Below, one piece after another: positions 1 through 5,763 of a stretch of DNA of 7,065 nucleotides. The notes beneath the pieces are model-generated. The model was not told where the DNA came from. It did not search any database and saw only the letters and a list, made by a program, of their open reading frames with translations. A program made the position numbers and the translations under genes. The stretch is from NCBI GenBank assembly GCA_011046315.1, contig DSAU01000474.1, positions 1 through 7,065 of the forward strand, written 5' to 3'. The DNA is from a bacterium (GTDB lineage: Bacteria > Zhuqueibacterota > Zhuqueibacteria > Thermofontimicrobiales > Thermofontimicrobiaceae). Position 1 is the stretch's first letter, and each line of letters begins with the position of its first letter.

Positions 1-6
1 AAATAA

Positions 7-27
7 AACTGAACCAATATTGGAGTT
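7..27 (+). promoter_or_regulatory. Dyad at toxin-antitoxin start, possible operator
   Basis: The perfect 10-bp palindrome CCAATATTGG (14-23) overlaps the antitoxin Shine-Dalgarno TGGAG (21-25). Outer arms AACT (7-10) and AGTT (24-27) are also complementary, with three unpaired bases on the left side. Type II toxin-antitoxin operons are commonly autorepressed through dyads near the antitoxin start, so an operator role is plausible. It is inferred from position only. The window starts too close upstream to show the promoter. Confidence 0.35.
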
Positions 28-33
28 AGCATA

Positions 34-255
34 ATGTCAAAAATAGATATTGAGGTCATTTATAAATACGCTTCAAAATTAGCAGATAAAGATAAAATGT
101 CCCTTATTTCAAAATTAGAAAATGATATACAAAAAACTCAAATGACGAAAAAGCACAAACTTGTCGAACTAGAAGGACTCGGGAAAGAGATTTGGGAAAA
201 AATTGATACGCAACAATACCTGAATGATTTGCGGAGTGAATGGGATGGTCGATAA
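34..255 (+). CDS. Antitoxin of PIN-domain toxin-antitoxin pair
   Basis: A small 73-aa, charged, probably helical protein encoded directly before a PIN-domain ribonuclease gene and overlapping it by 11 bp. The start is set by TGGAG at 21-25, 8 nt before the ATG. The N-terminal half (residues 5-30) looks like a helical segment with a DKDKMSLISKLE stretch. The C-terminal part, with GLGKEIW (48-54) followed by IDTQQYLNDLRSEWD (57-71), matches the style of short antitoxin tails encoded ahead of VapC-like toxins, where the tail wraps the toxin and blocks its active site. I see no clear AbrB, ribbon-helix-helix or Phd motif, so the DNA-binding class is not assigned. The antitoxin role rests mainly on gene order, size and overlap. 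It probably autoregulates the pair with the toxin. Confidence 0.75.
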   Translation: MSKIDIEVIYKYASKLADKDKMSLISKLENDIQKTQMTKKHKLVELEGLGKEIWEKIDTQQYLNDLRSEWDGR

Positions 256-694
256 AATCTCCTTTCACAAAGTTATGATCGATACCAGTCCCTTGATCTA
301 TTATATAGAAAAGCATAAACAGTACTTTCCCGTTGTCAAGTCCATTTTTACTAAAATTGACAATCTCGAAATCTCATCCATCACATCAACAATTACGCTT
401 ATTGAAGTATTAGTCCATCCTGAAAGGGAATCCAATTTCGAGCTGAAAAAACAGTATTTAGATATTTTATTGAATAATGCCAATTTAGAAATCATTCCGC
501 TTGATGTTAGTGTTGCTCGCAAGGCTGCCTCAATCAGAGCAATTTATGATTTAAAGATGCCTGATGCTATTCAACTGGCTACGGGGATAAATAATAAATG
601 TGATGCGTTTTTAACTAACGATTATGCTTTGAAAAAAGTAAAAGAAATTAAAGTAATTACGATAAATGATCTTGTTGATAAAGCGCATCGGTAA
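245..694 (+). CDS. PIN-domain ribonuclease toxin, VapC-like
   Basis: A 149-aa single PIN domain, the usual length for VapC-type toxins. These are Mg2+-dependent endoribonucleases that typically cleave tRNA or rRNA when freed from their antitoxin. The expected acidic residues are present: D13 in MIDTSPLIYYIE, E54 in TLIEVLVHP, D107 in MPDAIQLATG and D126 in FLTNDYAL. The active site therefore looks intact. The ATG at 245 is preferred because GGAG (233-236) lies 8 nt upstream. An in-frame ATG at 224 would add seven residues but has no ribosome-binding site. The start lies inside the 3' end of the antitoxin gene, which suggests translational coupling. Similar PIN proteins act outside toxin-antitoxin pairs, but this context makes the toxin role likely. 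The RNA target cannot be predicted. Confidence 0.88.
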   Translation: MVDKISFHKVMIDTSPLIYYIEKHKQYFPVVKSIFTKIDNLEISSITSTITLIEVLVHPERESNFELKKQYLDILLNNANLEIIPLDVSVARKAASIRAIYDLKMPDAIQLATGINNKCDAFLTNDYALKKVKEIKVITINDLVDKAHR

Positions 695-1013
695 ATCAGA
701 GTTTCCAAGTTTTCATCATTAATTCGTTTACGCTGCAATTTCATTTTGTTTATTTATAAAGCTATTTTTCTTACGACGCCACCCCATTATGCCAGCAATC
801 CCCAACCAACTGCTCTGAAACGCTTGAAAGCGCTTTTTTTTTGTGTGCAGGCTCATCGCCTTCACGATTTTTAGCATCATCATTGTTGCTGATCGAAACC
901 TTTCGCGGTCATGAAGTTTCGGTAATTTAAATTTTTCGTTTCTAATCGCCGGTCAGTTGGCGGGGATGTACATTCGGGCGTCCTGCCCTAACATGATCAG
1001 CATTCCATCAACA
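695..1013. other. Intergenic region without a supported gene
   Basis: This 319-bp gap lies between the convergent toxin and porV genes. It contains the weak hairpin plus T-run at 821-842, an inverted repeat CGAAAC (894-899)/GTTTCG (916-921), and GGGC-GTCCT-GCCC near 977-989 with no T-run. Several frames stay open on both strands. One minus-strand ORF (883-728, 51 codons) ends in a short hydrophobic stretch followed by WRRKK, but it has no good ribosome-binding site. No gene is called here. The stretch could be a decayed dispersed repeat. Confidence 0.5.
821..842 (+). terminator. Weak intrinsic terminator after toxin gene
   Basis: CGCT-TGAA-AGCG (821-832) forms a 4-bp stem with a 4-nt loop, followed by C and nine T residues (834-842). 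It lies 127 nt after the toxin stop codon and is oriented to end plus-strand transcription. The short stem makes it a weak candidate. I see no equivalent terminator for porV on the minus strand. Confidence 0.35.
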
Positions 1014-2063
1014 TTAAAACTCAAACCCCAAACTGAAATGATGCGCATTGCCCAATACTTTGTAATCCATGAAGGCATAATCCAACTGAAAACGCAAAAA
1101 GTCGATGGCGTATTTGACGCCGACGCCAAAGCTATAGCTTCCGGTGCTGTACTCATCCATTGGATCGCCTTCGATGGCAATTCCCCGGTATCCGGCACGC
1201 AGCGCGAATAACGAGTTCCACTCATATTCGAGACCGAAATTGGCACGCAAGAAGGAATCGTTGGGATCGTGAGCATTCATCGACAGTGTGAGACGATTTT
1301 TCTGGTTTGGCATGATTTGGGAATGCTTGCCCAGCAGGTCGGTGGAAAGTCCCAGCCGGAATGTCAATGGCAGAGGGTAGGATTGAGTCTGCAACAGCGA
1401 TTTTTCCCGGATGATACCGCCATAGCCGGTATCGTCGCCATTGTAGCCCGGCGCTTTGGGACTGCTAAAGCGCATTTCATCGCCGATGTTGCTCATATTG
1501 AGACCCAGTCGAAAACCTAAAATTCCGGTATCCAGCAGCGCGCCCAGATCAACGGCGAGCCCATTGGCGATTTCACCGAAAGTTCCTTCGCGAATGTATT
1601 TGATCGTCGCGCCCAGCGACAACCGGTCGGTGAGAAATCTGGCGTAGCTCACACCGATGCTGTATGATTGCCAGCTAAAAAAATCGCCGGTACCTTCCGG
1701 TTGGTCAACCGTGGTCACCTCCATGTCGCCGGAATCGAGATACAATACATTGATACCGACAGCACTACCATGTTTCAACGGCAGCACAAATCCCAGAAAA
1801 TTGTAATTGAGATTCACATACAATTCGTTTCTGGAAACGACCAGCGATTTTTTTTCAATTGAAGCAATAGCAGCGACATTCCAGAACAAACCAGTGGCAT
1901 CTCCTCTGACAGCCACCATGGATTCGCCCAGTGCGCAGGCTCTGGCGCCGACGCCCAGTTTTAAAAATTGTGCGCCAGAGGTGCCGATTCGACTGACTTC
2001 TTTTTGGGCGAATAAATCCGCTGTCAGTAGCAGTAAAACGAGGATCACTAATTTTTTTTCCAT
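1014..2063 (-). CDS. PorV/PorQ-family outer-membrane beta-barrel protein
   Basis: A 349-aa exported protein. Residues 1-19 are a signal peptide (MEKK, a run of leucines, then LFA before Q20). Residues 27-68 carry the family's N-terminal signature: GTSGAQFLKLGVGARACALGES, DATGLFWN. The rest is alternating amphipathic beta strands ending in FSLGFEF, with a terminal F as in outer-membrane barrels. The DPND motif (267-270) before a GLEYEW strand is also typical. PorV is known as an outer-membrane component of the type IX secretion system that shuttles cargo to the attachment complex. In Calditrichota- and KSB1-like bacteria, to my knowledge, relatives occur in many copies beside TonB-dependent receptors, where their role is unclear. 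The usual WNPAG segment reads WNVAA here (61-65). The start lacks a strong Shine-Dalgarno sequence. The gene follows the receptor gene in the same direction but is separated by the repeat cluster, which may carry its promoter. Confidence 0.85.
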   Translation of the reverse strand: MEKKLVILVLLLLTADLFAQKEVSRIGTSGAQFLKLGVGARACALGESMVAVRGDATGLFWNVAAIASIEKKSLVVSRNELYVNLNYNFLGFVLPLKHGSAVGINVLYLDSGDMEVTTVDQPEGTGDFFSWQSYSIGVSYARFLTDRLSLGATIKYIREGTFGEIANGLAVDLGALLDTGILGFRLGLNMSNIGDEMRFSSPKAPGYNGDDTGYGGIIREKSLLQTQSYPLPLTFRLGLSTDLLGKHSQIMPNQKNRLTLSMNAHDPNDSFLRANFGLEYEWNSLFALRAGYRGIAIEGDPMDEYSTGSYSFGVGVKYAIDFLRFQLDYAFMDYKVLGNAHHFSLGFEF

Positions 2064-2136
2064 TTTAATAACCCGATTTTATTTTTAGAACGACTTTTTT
2101 TTAAAAAATATTTCAGACGTTATCGGTGTTTTCAGT

Positions 2137-2165
2137 ATTATACTCGTTAAGGGTTATTTTGTAAC
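2137..2165 (-). promoter_or_regulatory. Candidate sigma70-like promoter for porV
   Basis: On the minus strand, GTTACA (2165-2160; four of six to TTGACA) is separated by 17 bp from a perfect TATAAT (2142-2137). It points toward the porV start at 2063, giving a leader of about 65 nt. The -10 box lies inside the left terminal inverted repeat and the -35 box lies in the element's inner flank. Sigma70-type consensus is only an approximate guide in FCB bacteria, some of which use a different promoter consensus. Confidence 0.45.
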
Positions 2166-2181
2166 TTACCAAATTAAAGTA

Positions 2182-2319
2182 ATTGCAAGCGAAGTGAAGC
2201 AATCCCTTCAATACAAAGAGATTGCTTCGTCATCCCGCTGTGGCGGGATTCCTCGCAATGACAAGCAGCGGATGGGTGTTGTTTCGTCTCCGCCGGCTGA
2301 CAGATTTCTCGCAATGACA
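2182..2319. repeat. Modular repeat copies A, B and C
   Basis: Copy A (2182-2204, forward) is a short degenerate form ending GAAGCAATC. Copy B (2219-2263, reverse) starts AGATTGCTTCGTC and ends CTCGCAATGACA. Its centre is the hairpin ATCCCGC-TGTG-GCGGGAT (2232-2249). The facing ends of A and B (2196-2204 and 2220-2228) form a 9-bp stem with a 15-nt loop. Copy C (2277-2319, reverse) has a different centre and follows B at a 56-bp offset. Positions 2250-2288 recur exactly at 2555-2593, a 39-bp direct repeat. Confidence 0.85.
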
Positions 2320-2328
2320 TTCTCGGTT

Positions 2329-2413
2329 TGTCATTTCGAGCAACTTCAGCATTAACAACACACAACACCCTGTCATTGCGATCCCGCTTCAGCGTAAACA
2401 AACCACAAAACCC
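2329..2413 (+). repeat. Forward tandem repeat copies D and E
   Basis: Copy D begins TGTCATTTCGAG (2329) and copy E begins TGTCATTGCGAT (2371). They are 42-43 bp units in direct tandem sharing CTTCAGC, an AAC/ACA-rich stretch and a terminal CCC. Copy F starts immediately after at 2414. Copy D lies head to head with copy C (GCAATGACA at 2311-2319), so repeat orientation switches here. Both copies have lost the GAAGCAATC end. Confidence 0.75.
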
Positions 2414-2499
2414 TGTCATTGCGAGTCCCGATTTATCGGGGCGAAGCAATCTCTATCAAATCAAAAGATTGCTTCGTCGCTCCGCTCCTCGCAATGACA
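2414..2499. repeat. 86-bp palindrome formed by copies F and G
   Basis: Copy F (forward) and copy G (reverse) face each other. The outer arms TGTCATTGCGAG (2414-2425) and CTCGCAATGACA (2488-2499) pair over 12 bp. The inner arms CGAAGCAATCT (2442-2452) and AGATTGCTTCG (2466-2476) pair over 11 bp around a 13-nt loop. The two central modules differ. F contains its own hairpin CCCGAT-TT-ATCGGG (2427-2440), and G contains a short pyrimidine-rich TCGCTCCGCTC. The ends are conserved and the centres are swapped. Confidence 0.9.
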
Positions 2500-2637
2500 A
2501 GCAGCGGGTAGATGTTGCTTCGTCGCGGAGTTTATCCTGAGCTTAGCGAAAGGCTCCTCGCAATGACAAGCAGCGGATGGGTGTTGTTTCGTCGCGGAGT
2601 TTATCCTGAGCCTGGCGAAGGGCTCCTCGCAATGACA
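2491..2637 (-). repeat. 69-bp tandem repeat (copies G-end, H, I)
   Basis: GCAATGACA recurs at 2491, 2560 and 2629, exactly 69 bp apart. The two complete 69-bp units (2491-2559 and 2560-2628) differ at seven positions. Each carries the insert CGGAGTTTATCCTGAGC followed by GCGAA and GGCTCCTC. Because 69 is a multiple of three, one frame stays open through the array and gives a spurious 23-residue protein repeat. Confidence 0.92.
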
Positions 2638-2644
2638 AAATGAT

Positions 2645-2673
2645 GTCACATTTCAACCCTTAATGGGTATAAT
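2645..2673 (+). promoter_or_regulatory. Mirror-image outward promoter-like site
   Basis: GTCACA (2645-2650) lies 17 bp before a perfect TATAAT (2668-2673) on the plus strand. This is the same arrangement and spacing as the site at the other end of the element, in the opposite direction. If active it would transcribe out of the repeat cluster and antisense into the 3' end of the receptor gene. There is no plus-strand gene downstream for it to serve. Confidence 0.35.
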
Positions 2674-2751
2674 ATCCATAGATTTCAAAAAAGTTCAAGA
2701 TAAATTTGGTAATAGAATAAATTTGACTCAATTTTTATGATCTTGCTGAAA

Positions 2752-5274
2752 TCAATCTCTCCAACCAAACTCCAATTTCAAGCCCAGCCGCGCTCTCCTT
2801 CCGATAGCGTAAGCTGACGGATCGCCCAGTTCACCGCCGACACGGCCATCGGAAGCGATCCACAACACGTTCATTCTGTCGAACAGATTGTGGTATTCCA
2901 GATAAATCGTGGCGCCGATGTTATGGGGAAGTTCAAAGTCGTAATGCATTTTCAAATCCAGCAAGCTTACATTTTTCATGCGAGCGTTGTTAGGCTCAAT
3001 TTTAACGTTCAGATCAGGCACCAGTGCATTTCGGGATGGATAAAAAGTATATGGCCGCGGCGAATTCCAGCGCCAGATGAAATTAATCCCGTAATTCCCT
3101 GGCTTGCCAACAAACAACTCCGACGCAATAGTGTGCCGCTGATCCCAGCTCAGGTAATACTCTTTATTGGGCACATCAAACCCCCACATGAAATAATTCA
3201 TCCCCTGTTCCGCGTTGCCGCTGTAGCCTTTGGCGTGCATATAAGTGTAGCTTAATTTACCTGAAAAAAGCCGGCTGTATCTTTTCTCCAACGTCAACTC
3301 CACACCCGATGAATTGGCTGCCGGCAGATTGACAAACTGGGAAAAACCGTCATCTTCGGCTTTGCTGTCCGACGCCAGAAATGTCTTGGTATCAACCAAA
3401 CCGAAAATTTCCTTTTTAAAATAAGTCACTGACGCCACCACATTTCTGGAAAGAATATGTTGATACGAGAATTCATAGGCTTTGGTATGTTCTGGTTTCA
3501 AATCCGGATTGCCATAAAGCAGCTTTACCCCTTTTTTCAAATGGGTGGTGCTTAAGCCGGTATAGAGATAATCGAACAACGGAATTTGGAAAAAATGGCC
3601 GAAGCTAAAATAGAAAAAATTATCCTCGCGAATCGGAAAAGAAATCCCGATTCGTGGGCTGAGTTGGGTCTTTGGCTCAGCCGAAACATAATCCTTAATC
3701 TGCGACTCAAAATCTTCGCCGGTTACCGGAATCCATTCGATCACCGGGCGCTGGGCTCGGGGATCAAAAATGTCGTAGCGCAAACCGAAATTAGTGACAA
3801 ATATTTTGTTGTCAATTTTTGTTTGAAAAAACAATGCACCCTGCCAGGGATGGTAGGTGTATTGACTGCTAAAATTGTACGGTGGTTCGTCGACAATTGG
3901 TCTGCCCCAGAAAGTCTTTTTGGGTTCATATTTAACGATTTCATTGGCGAGATCATAATATTGTCCTTCGGCGCCAAACTTGAGCTCGCAAACATCGAAA
4001 ACCTGGCTGGTAAAGTTGAATTTTCCATAATAATTGGTCTGTCGGGAATCCTGCCAGTAGAGCATATCGCCGGCAGTGATGAAATAATACCAGGGTAAAT
4101 CGTATTGAAAAATCTGATCCGGATCAATGTTTTCAGGATCGCCCTGTCCCAACCGATCTTGCACCCGAAACCGGCTCAAAGAAATAGTGTAAAAAGTCTT
4201 TGGTGTCAGCATCTGGGTAAATACCCCACTCAAGCGGTAAGAATGCTTTTTGATCGGCGGCAGCCCACTCAGATTGTAACGCCAGCGGTACTCGTATTGA
4301 TATTCTCTTGACCAGGAATAAAGCCCCTGCAAAATCAGCCGGATATTGGGTGTAAAGGCAAAGTTGAGTTTGGAAACAAAGTTAATGCCTTTTTTAATCG
4401 GGGAGCCGAACACCGGGCGCATGTCCTGCCACCAGCGGGTATCGGACAGGGTGAGATTCGAAGACAGAAAATAATTGACATTGTTTCTATAAACCGGACC
4501 GGAAGCGAACGCCTCGTACTGGCGCCATTTATTGGATTCCTCGCCGCCAATGCGGTCGTCCTCAGCCCGCAGCCAGATTTTGTGTTTGGCGCCACCGGTG
4601 GGCGTGGTAATGTTTAAAATTCCGGACATAGCATTGCCGTATTCGGCGTTAAATCCGCCGGTTTGCAGGGTAATTTCCTCGAGCGCACCCTTGGGCAAAT
4701 TGGCTGCCGCACCACCGCTGATGGCTTCCTGCACCGGAATACCGTCAACTAAGTACAGCACCTCAGTGGCTCTGCCGCCGCGAACATGACCGCCGCTGGC
4801 AACGCCCGGTTGCAGCTCCATCACTTCGGCAAAAGAATTTACCGGCAATTGATTGATTCTGTCCTTTGAGATAAAATGGATGCTGCTGGTCACATCCGGT
4901 TGAATTAACGGACGCTCGGCGGTGACAACGACTTCTTCACCTTCAATGGCGACCTCCAGCATCTCGACATTGAGGGCAGTTTTGTGATCGGCTATGATTT
5001 GCACATTTTTGATGATTTGATTACTATAACCCATCATCGTTACCTTCACTGTGTAAAATCCCGCTGGTACATTGTAAATGATAAAATTACCTTTGCTATC
5101 GGCGGCAGCGCCCATTTTAGTGCCGACCAAAATTATATTTGCTCCCGGCAGTGGATTATTGGTGCCATCTTCCACAACCCTCCCCATCAGGATGCCAACC
5201 GTTCCCGCAAATGCAGAAACCGAATACCCCGCGAACAGCAGGGTGAGCCAGATAATAATTTTTGTTCGCTTCAT
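2752..5274 (-). CDS. TonB-dependent outer-membrane receptor
   Basis: An 840-aa outer-membrane active transporter, a class that imports bound ligands using energy from TonB-ExbB-ExbD. The signal peptide is residues 1-23 (MKRTK, hydrophobic core, AFA). A carboxypeptidase-D-regulatory-like beta-sandwich spans about 27-108 (GRVVEDGTNNPLPGANI, PAGFYTVKVTMMGY). A TonB-box-like EEVVVTAERP is at 113-122. The plug is about 125-230 (PGVASGGHVRGGRATEVLYL, VDGIP, GGFNAEYGNAMSGILNI). The 22-strand-type barrel follows, with receptor hallmarks GNPDLKPEHTKAYEFSYQ (588-605), SWDQRHT (709-715) and YLEYHNLFDR (791-800), ending GLKLEFGW. The start has AAAGGA (5289-5284) 9 nt upstream, inside the last codons of the preceding gene. 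It is not a classic SusC by eye and no SusD gene is adjacent. The ligand is unknown. The downstream PorV-like gene is a common partner in related phyla, to my knowledge. Confidence 0.92.
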   Translation of the reverse strand: MKRTKIIIWLTLLFAGYSVSAFAGTVGILMGRVVEDGTNNPLPGANIILVGTKMGAAADSKGNFIIYNVPAGFYTVKVTMMGYSNQIIKNVQIIADHKTALNVEMLEVAIEGEEVVVTAERPLIQPDVTSSIHFISKDRINQLPVNSFAEVMELQPGVASGGHVRGGRATEVLYLVDGIPVQEAISGGAAANLPKGALEEITLQTGGFNAEYGNAMSGILNITTPTGGAKHKIWLRAEDDRIGGEESNKWRQYEAFASGPVYRNNVNYFLSSNLTLSDTRWWQDMRPVFGSPIKKGINFVSKLNFAFTPNIRLILQGLYSWSREYQYEYRWRYNLSGLPPIKKHSYRLSGVFTQMLTPKTFYTISLSRFRVQDRLGQGDPENIDPDQIFQYDLPWYYFITAGDMLYWQDSRQTNYYGKFNFTSQVFDVCELKFGAEGQYYDLANEIVKYEPKKTFWGRPIVDEPPYNFSSQYTYHPWQGALFFQTKIDNKIFVTNFGLRYDIFDPRAQRPVIEWIPVTGEDFESQIKDYVSAEPKTQLSPRIGISFPIREDNFFYFSFGHFFQIPLFDYLYTGLSTTHLKKGVKLLYGNPDLKPEHTKAYEFSYQHILSRNVVASVTYFKKEIFGLVDTKTFLASDSKAEDDGFSQFVNLPAANSSGVELTLEKRYSRLFSGKLSYTYMHAKGYSGNAEQGMNYFMWGFDVPNKEYYLSWDQRHTIASELFVGKPGNYGINFIWRWNSPRPYTFYPSRNALVPDLNVKIEPNNARMKNVSLLDLKMHYDFELPHNIGATIYLEYHNLFDRMNVLWIASDGRVGGELGDPSAYAIGRRARLGLKLEFGWRD

Positions 5275-5280
5275 TTTTTA

Positions 5281-5643
5281 CTATCCTTTGAAATATTCAA
5301 TAATTTTGTCTGAATAGCCATCAGGCATCTCAAAAGTGAACTCATACTCTGCCCATGCTAAATCATGTTGTGCGTCTGAACCATGTGGTGATTTGAAACC
5401 TATATAGCAATAACTATTTCCCATTCCTTGAATAGAAGCAAAAGTGTAACCTGTGGTGAGGTAACAAGCATCATTAATATAATACCATCTGTAAGTTGAT
5501 TGACAGGTAGCTGTGACAGTCCAATTTTCATCTTCATATTCTAAATTTATTACTTCACACATAATTTCACCAAGAAATCGTGAACTGCTTCGAGCAAAAA
5601 GATTTGAGTTTAAAGATACTATCAACAAAATTAGAATTAACAA
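5281..5643 (-). CDS. Small secreted four-cysteine protein, unknown function
   Basis: I do not recognise this family. The frame is open from 5688 and the first conventional start is TTG at 5643 (120 aa), but that start has no ribosome-binding site and would remove the positive end of the signal peptide. AGGAG at 5690-5686 lies 6 nt before GTC (5679), and from there the frame reads KQRKKIDS, a hydrophobic core and SLNSNLFA, a complete signal peptide. The true product is probably about 132 aa. In the 120-aa numbering the mature part has cysteines C29, C47, C60 and C79, which could form two disulfides, and many aromatic residues (WTVTA, YRWYY), suggesting a small beta-rich periplasmic or surface domain. 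Its stop lies 6 bp before the receptor ATG and beside the receptor's Shine-Dalgarno, so the two are likely coupled. A binding accessory for the receptor is a guess. Confidence 0.65.
   Translation of the reverse strand: MLILILLIVSLNSNLFARSSSRFLGEIMCEVINLEYEDENWTVTATCQSTYRWYYINDACYLTTGYTFASIQGMGNSYCYIGFKSPHGSDAQHDLAWAEYEFTFEMPDGYSDKIIEYFKG
5284..5289 (-). promoter_or_regulatory. Receptor ribosome-binding site inside upstream gene
   Basis: AAAGGA on the minus strand (5289-5284) is 9 nt from the receptor ATG and forms the last two sense codons of the small secreted gene, whose TAG stop follows at 5283-5281. Ribosomes finishing the small gene would stop next to the receptor start, an arrangement that favours translational coupling. 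Confidence 0.65.
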
Positions 5644-5763
5644 GTTTATTGTTGAATCAATTTTTTTTCTCTGCTTGACTGAATACTCCTAGCATTTTAT
5701 ATAGCAGTTAAAAATGCAAACTAAATCTAAACTATTTATCCACCCCACAGCTTCTGTTTTTCT

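Larger units (their letters stand above)
2136..2674. mobile_element. Putative MITE-like composite repeat element
   Basis: A 539-bp segment bounded by inverted repeats. The left end reads TATTATACTCGTTAAGGGTT (2136-2155). The right end (2655-2674) is its reverse complement at 18 of 20 positions. Allowing mismatches, the similarity extends inward to 30 bp with 23 matches (2136-2165 and 2645-2674). All copies of the interior repeat lie between the two arms. There is no transposase, so any movement would depend on enzymes supplied elsewhere. No clear target-site duplication is visible outside the arms, so insertion is inferred rather than shown. It could instead be an old repeat cluster with symmetrical boundary sites. 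Confidence 0.45.
2064..2751. other. Repeat-filled gap between receptor and porV genes
   Basis: This 688-bp gap holds no credible gene. Positions 2136-2674 are an inverted-repeat-bounded cluster of modular repeats, described separately. Positions 2064-2135 would be the porV 5' leader. That leader is AT-rich, contains a TTTTTT/AAAAAA dyad, and has no clear Shine-Dalgarno next to the start. Positions 2675-2751 are AT-rich 3' flank of the receptor gene with no recognisable terminator. Confidence 0.8.

Noticed and set aside
224..244. Upstream ATG start for the PIN toxin
   Set aside because: There is no ribosome-binding site. The ATG at 245 has GGAG at good spacing and gives the usual short lead before the first catalytic aspartate.
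977..989. Terminator for porV formed by GGGC-GTCCT-GCCC
   Set aside because: The stem is only 4 bp and no T-run follows on the minus strand.
953..1276. Minus-strand frame of 107 codons overlapping the 3' end of porV
   Set aside because: It is an out-of-frame shadow of porV with no signal or ribosome-binding site.
2174..2449. Open minus-strand frame of 91 codons in the repeat cluster
   Set aside because: It runs through inverted non-coding repeat copies and shows no protein family features.
2182..2637. CRISPR array
   Set aside because: Repeat units are in mixed orientation with unequal spacing, conserved ends with palindromes and near-identical spacers in the tandem part, and there are no cas genes.
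2461..2649. Open minus-strand frame of 62 codons with CHCEE-type 23-residue repeats
   Set aside because: It is a translation of the 69-bp tandem repeat, has no ribosome-binding site, and exists only because the period is divisible by three.
3586..4098. Plus-strand frame of 170 codons inside the receptor gene
   Set aside because: It is antisense to a clearly coding barrel region and has no family features. It is explained as a shadow ORF.
2752..5274. SusC-type glycan receptor
   Set aside because: It has the carboxypeptidase-like domain and plug, but no SusD partner gene and no glycan-utilisation genes are present in the window.
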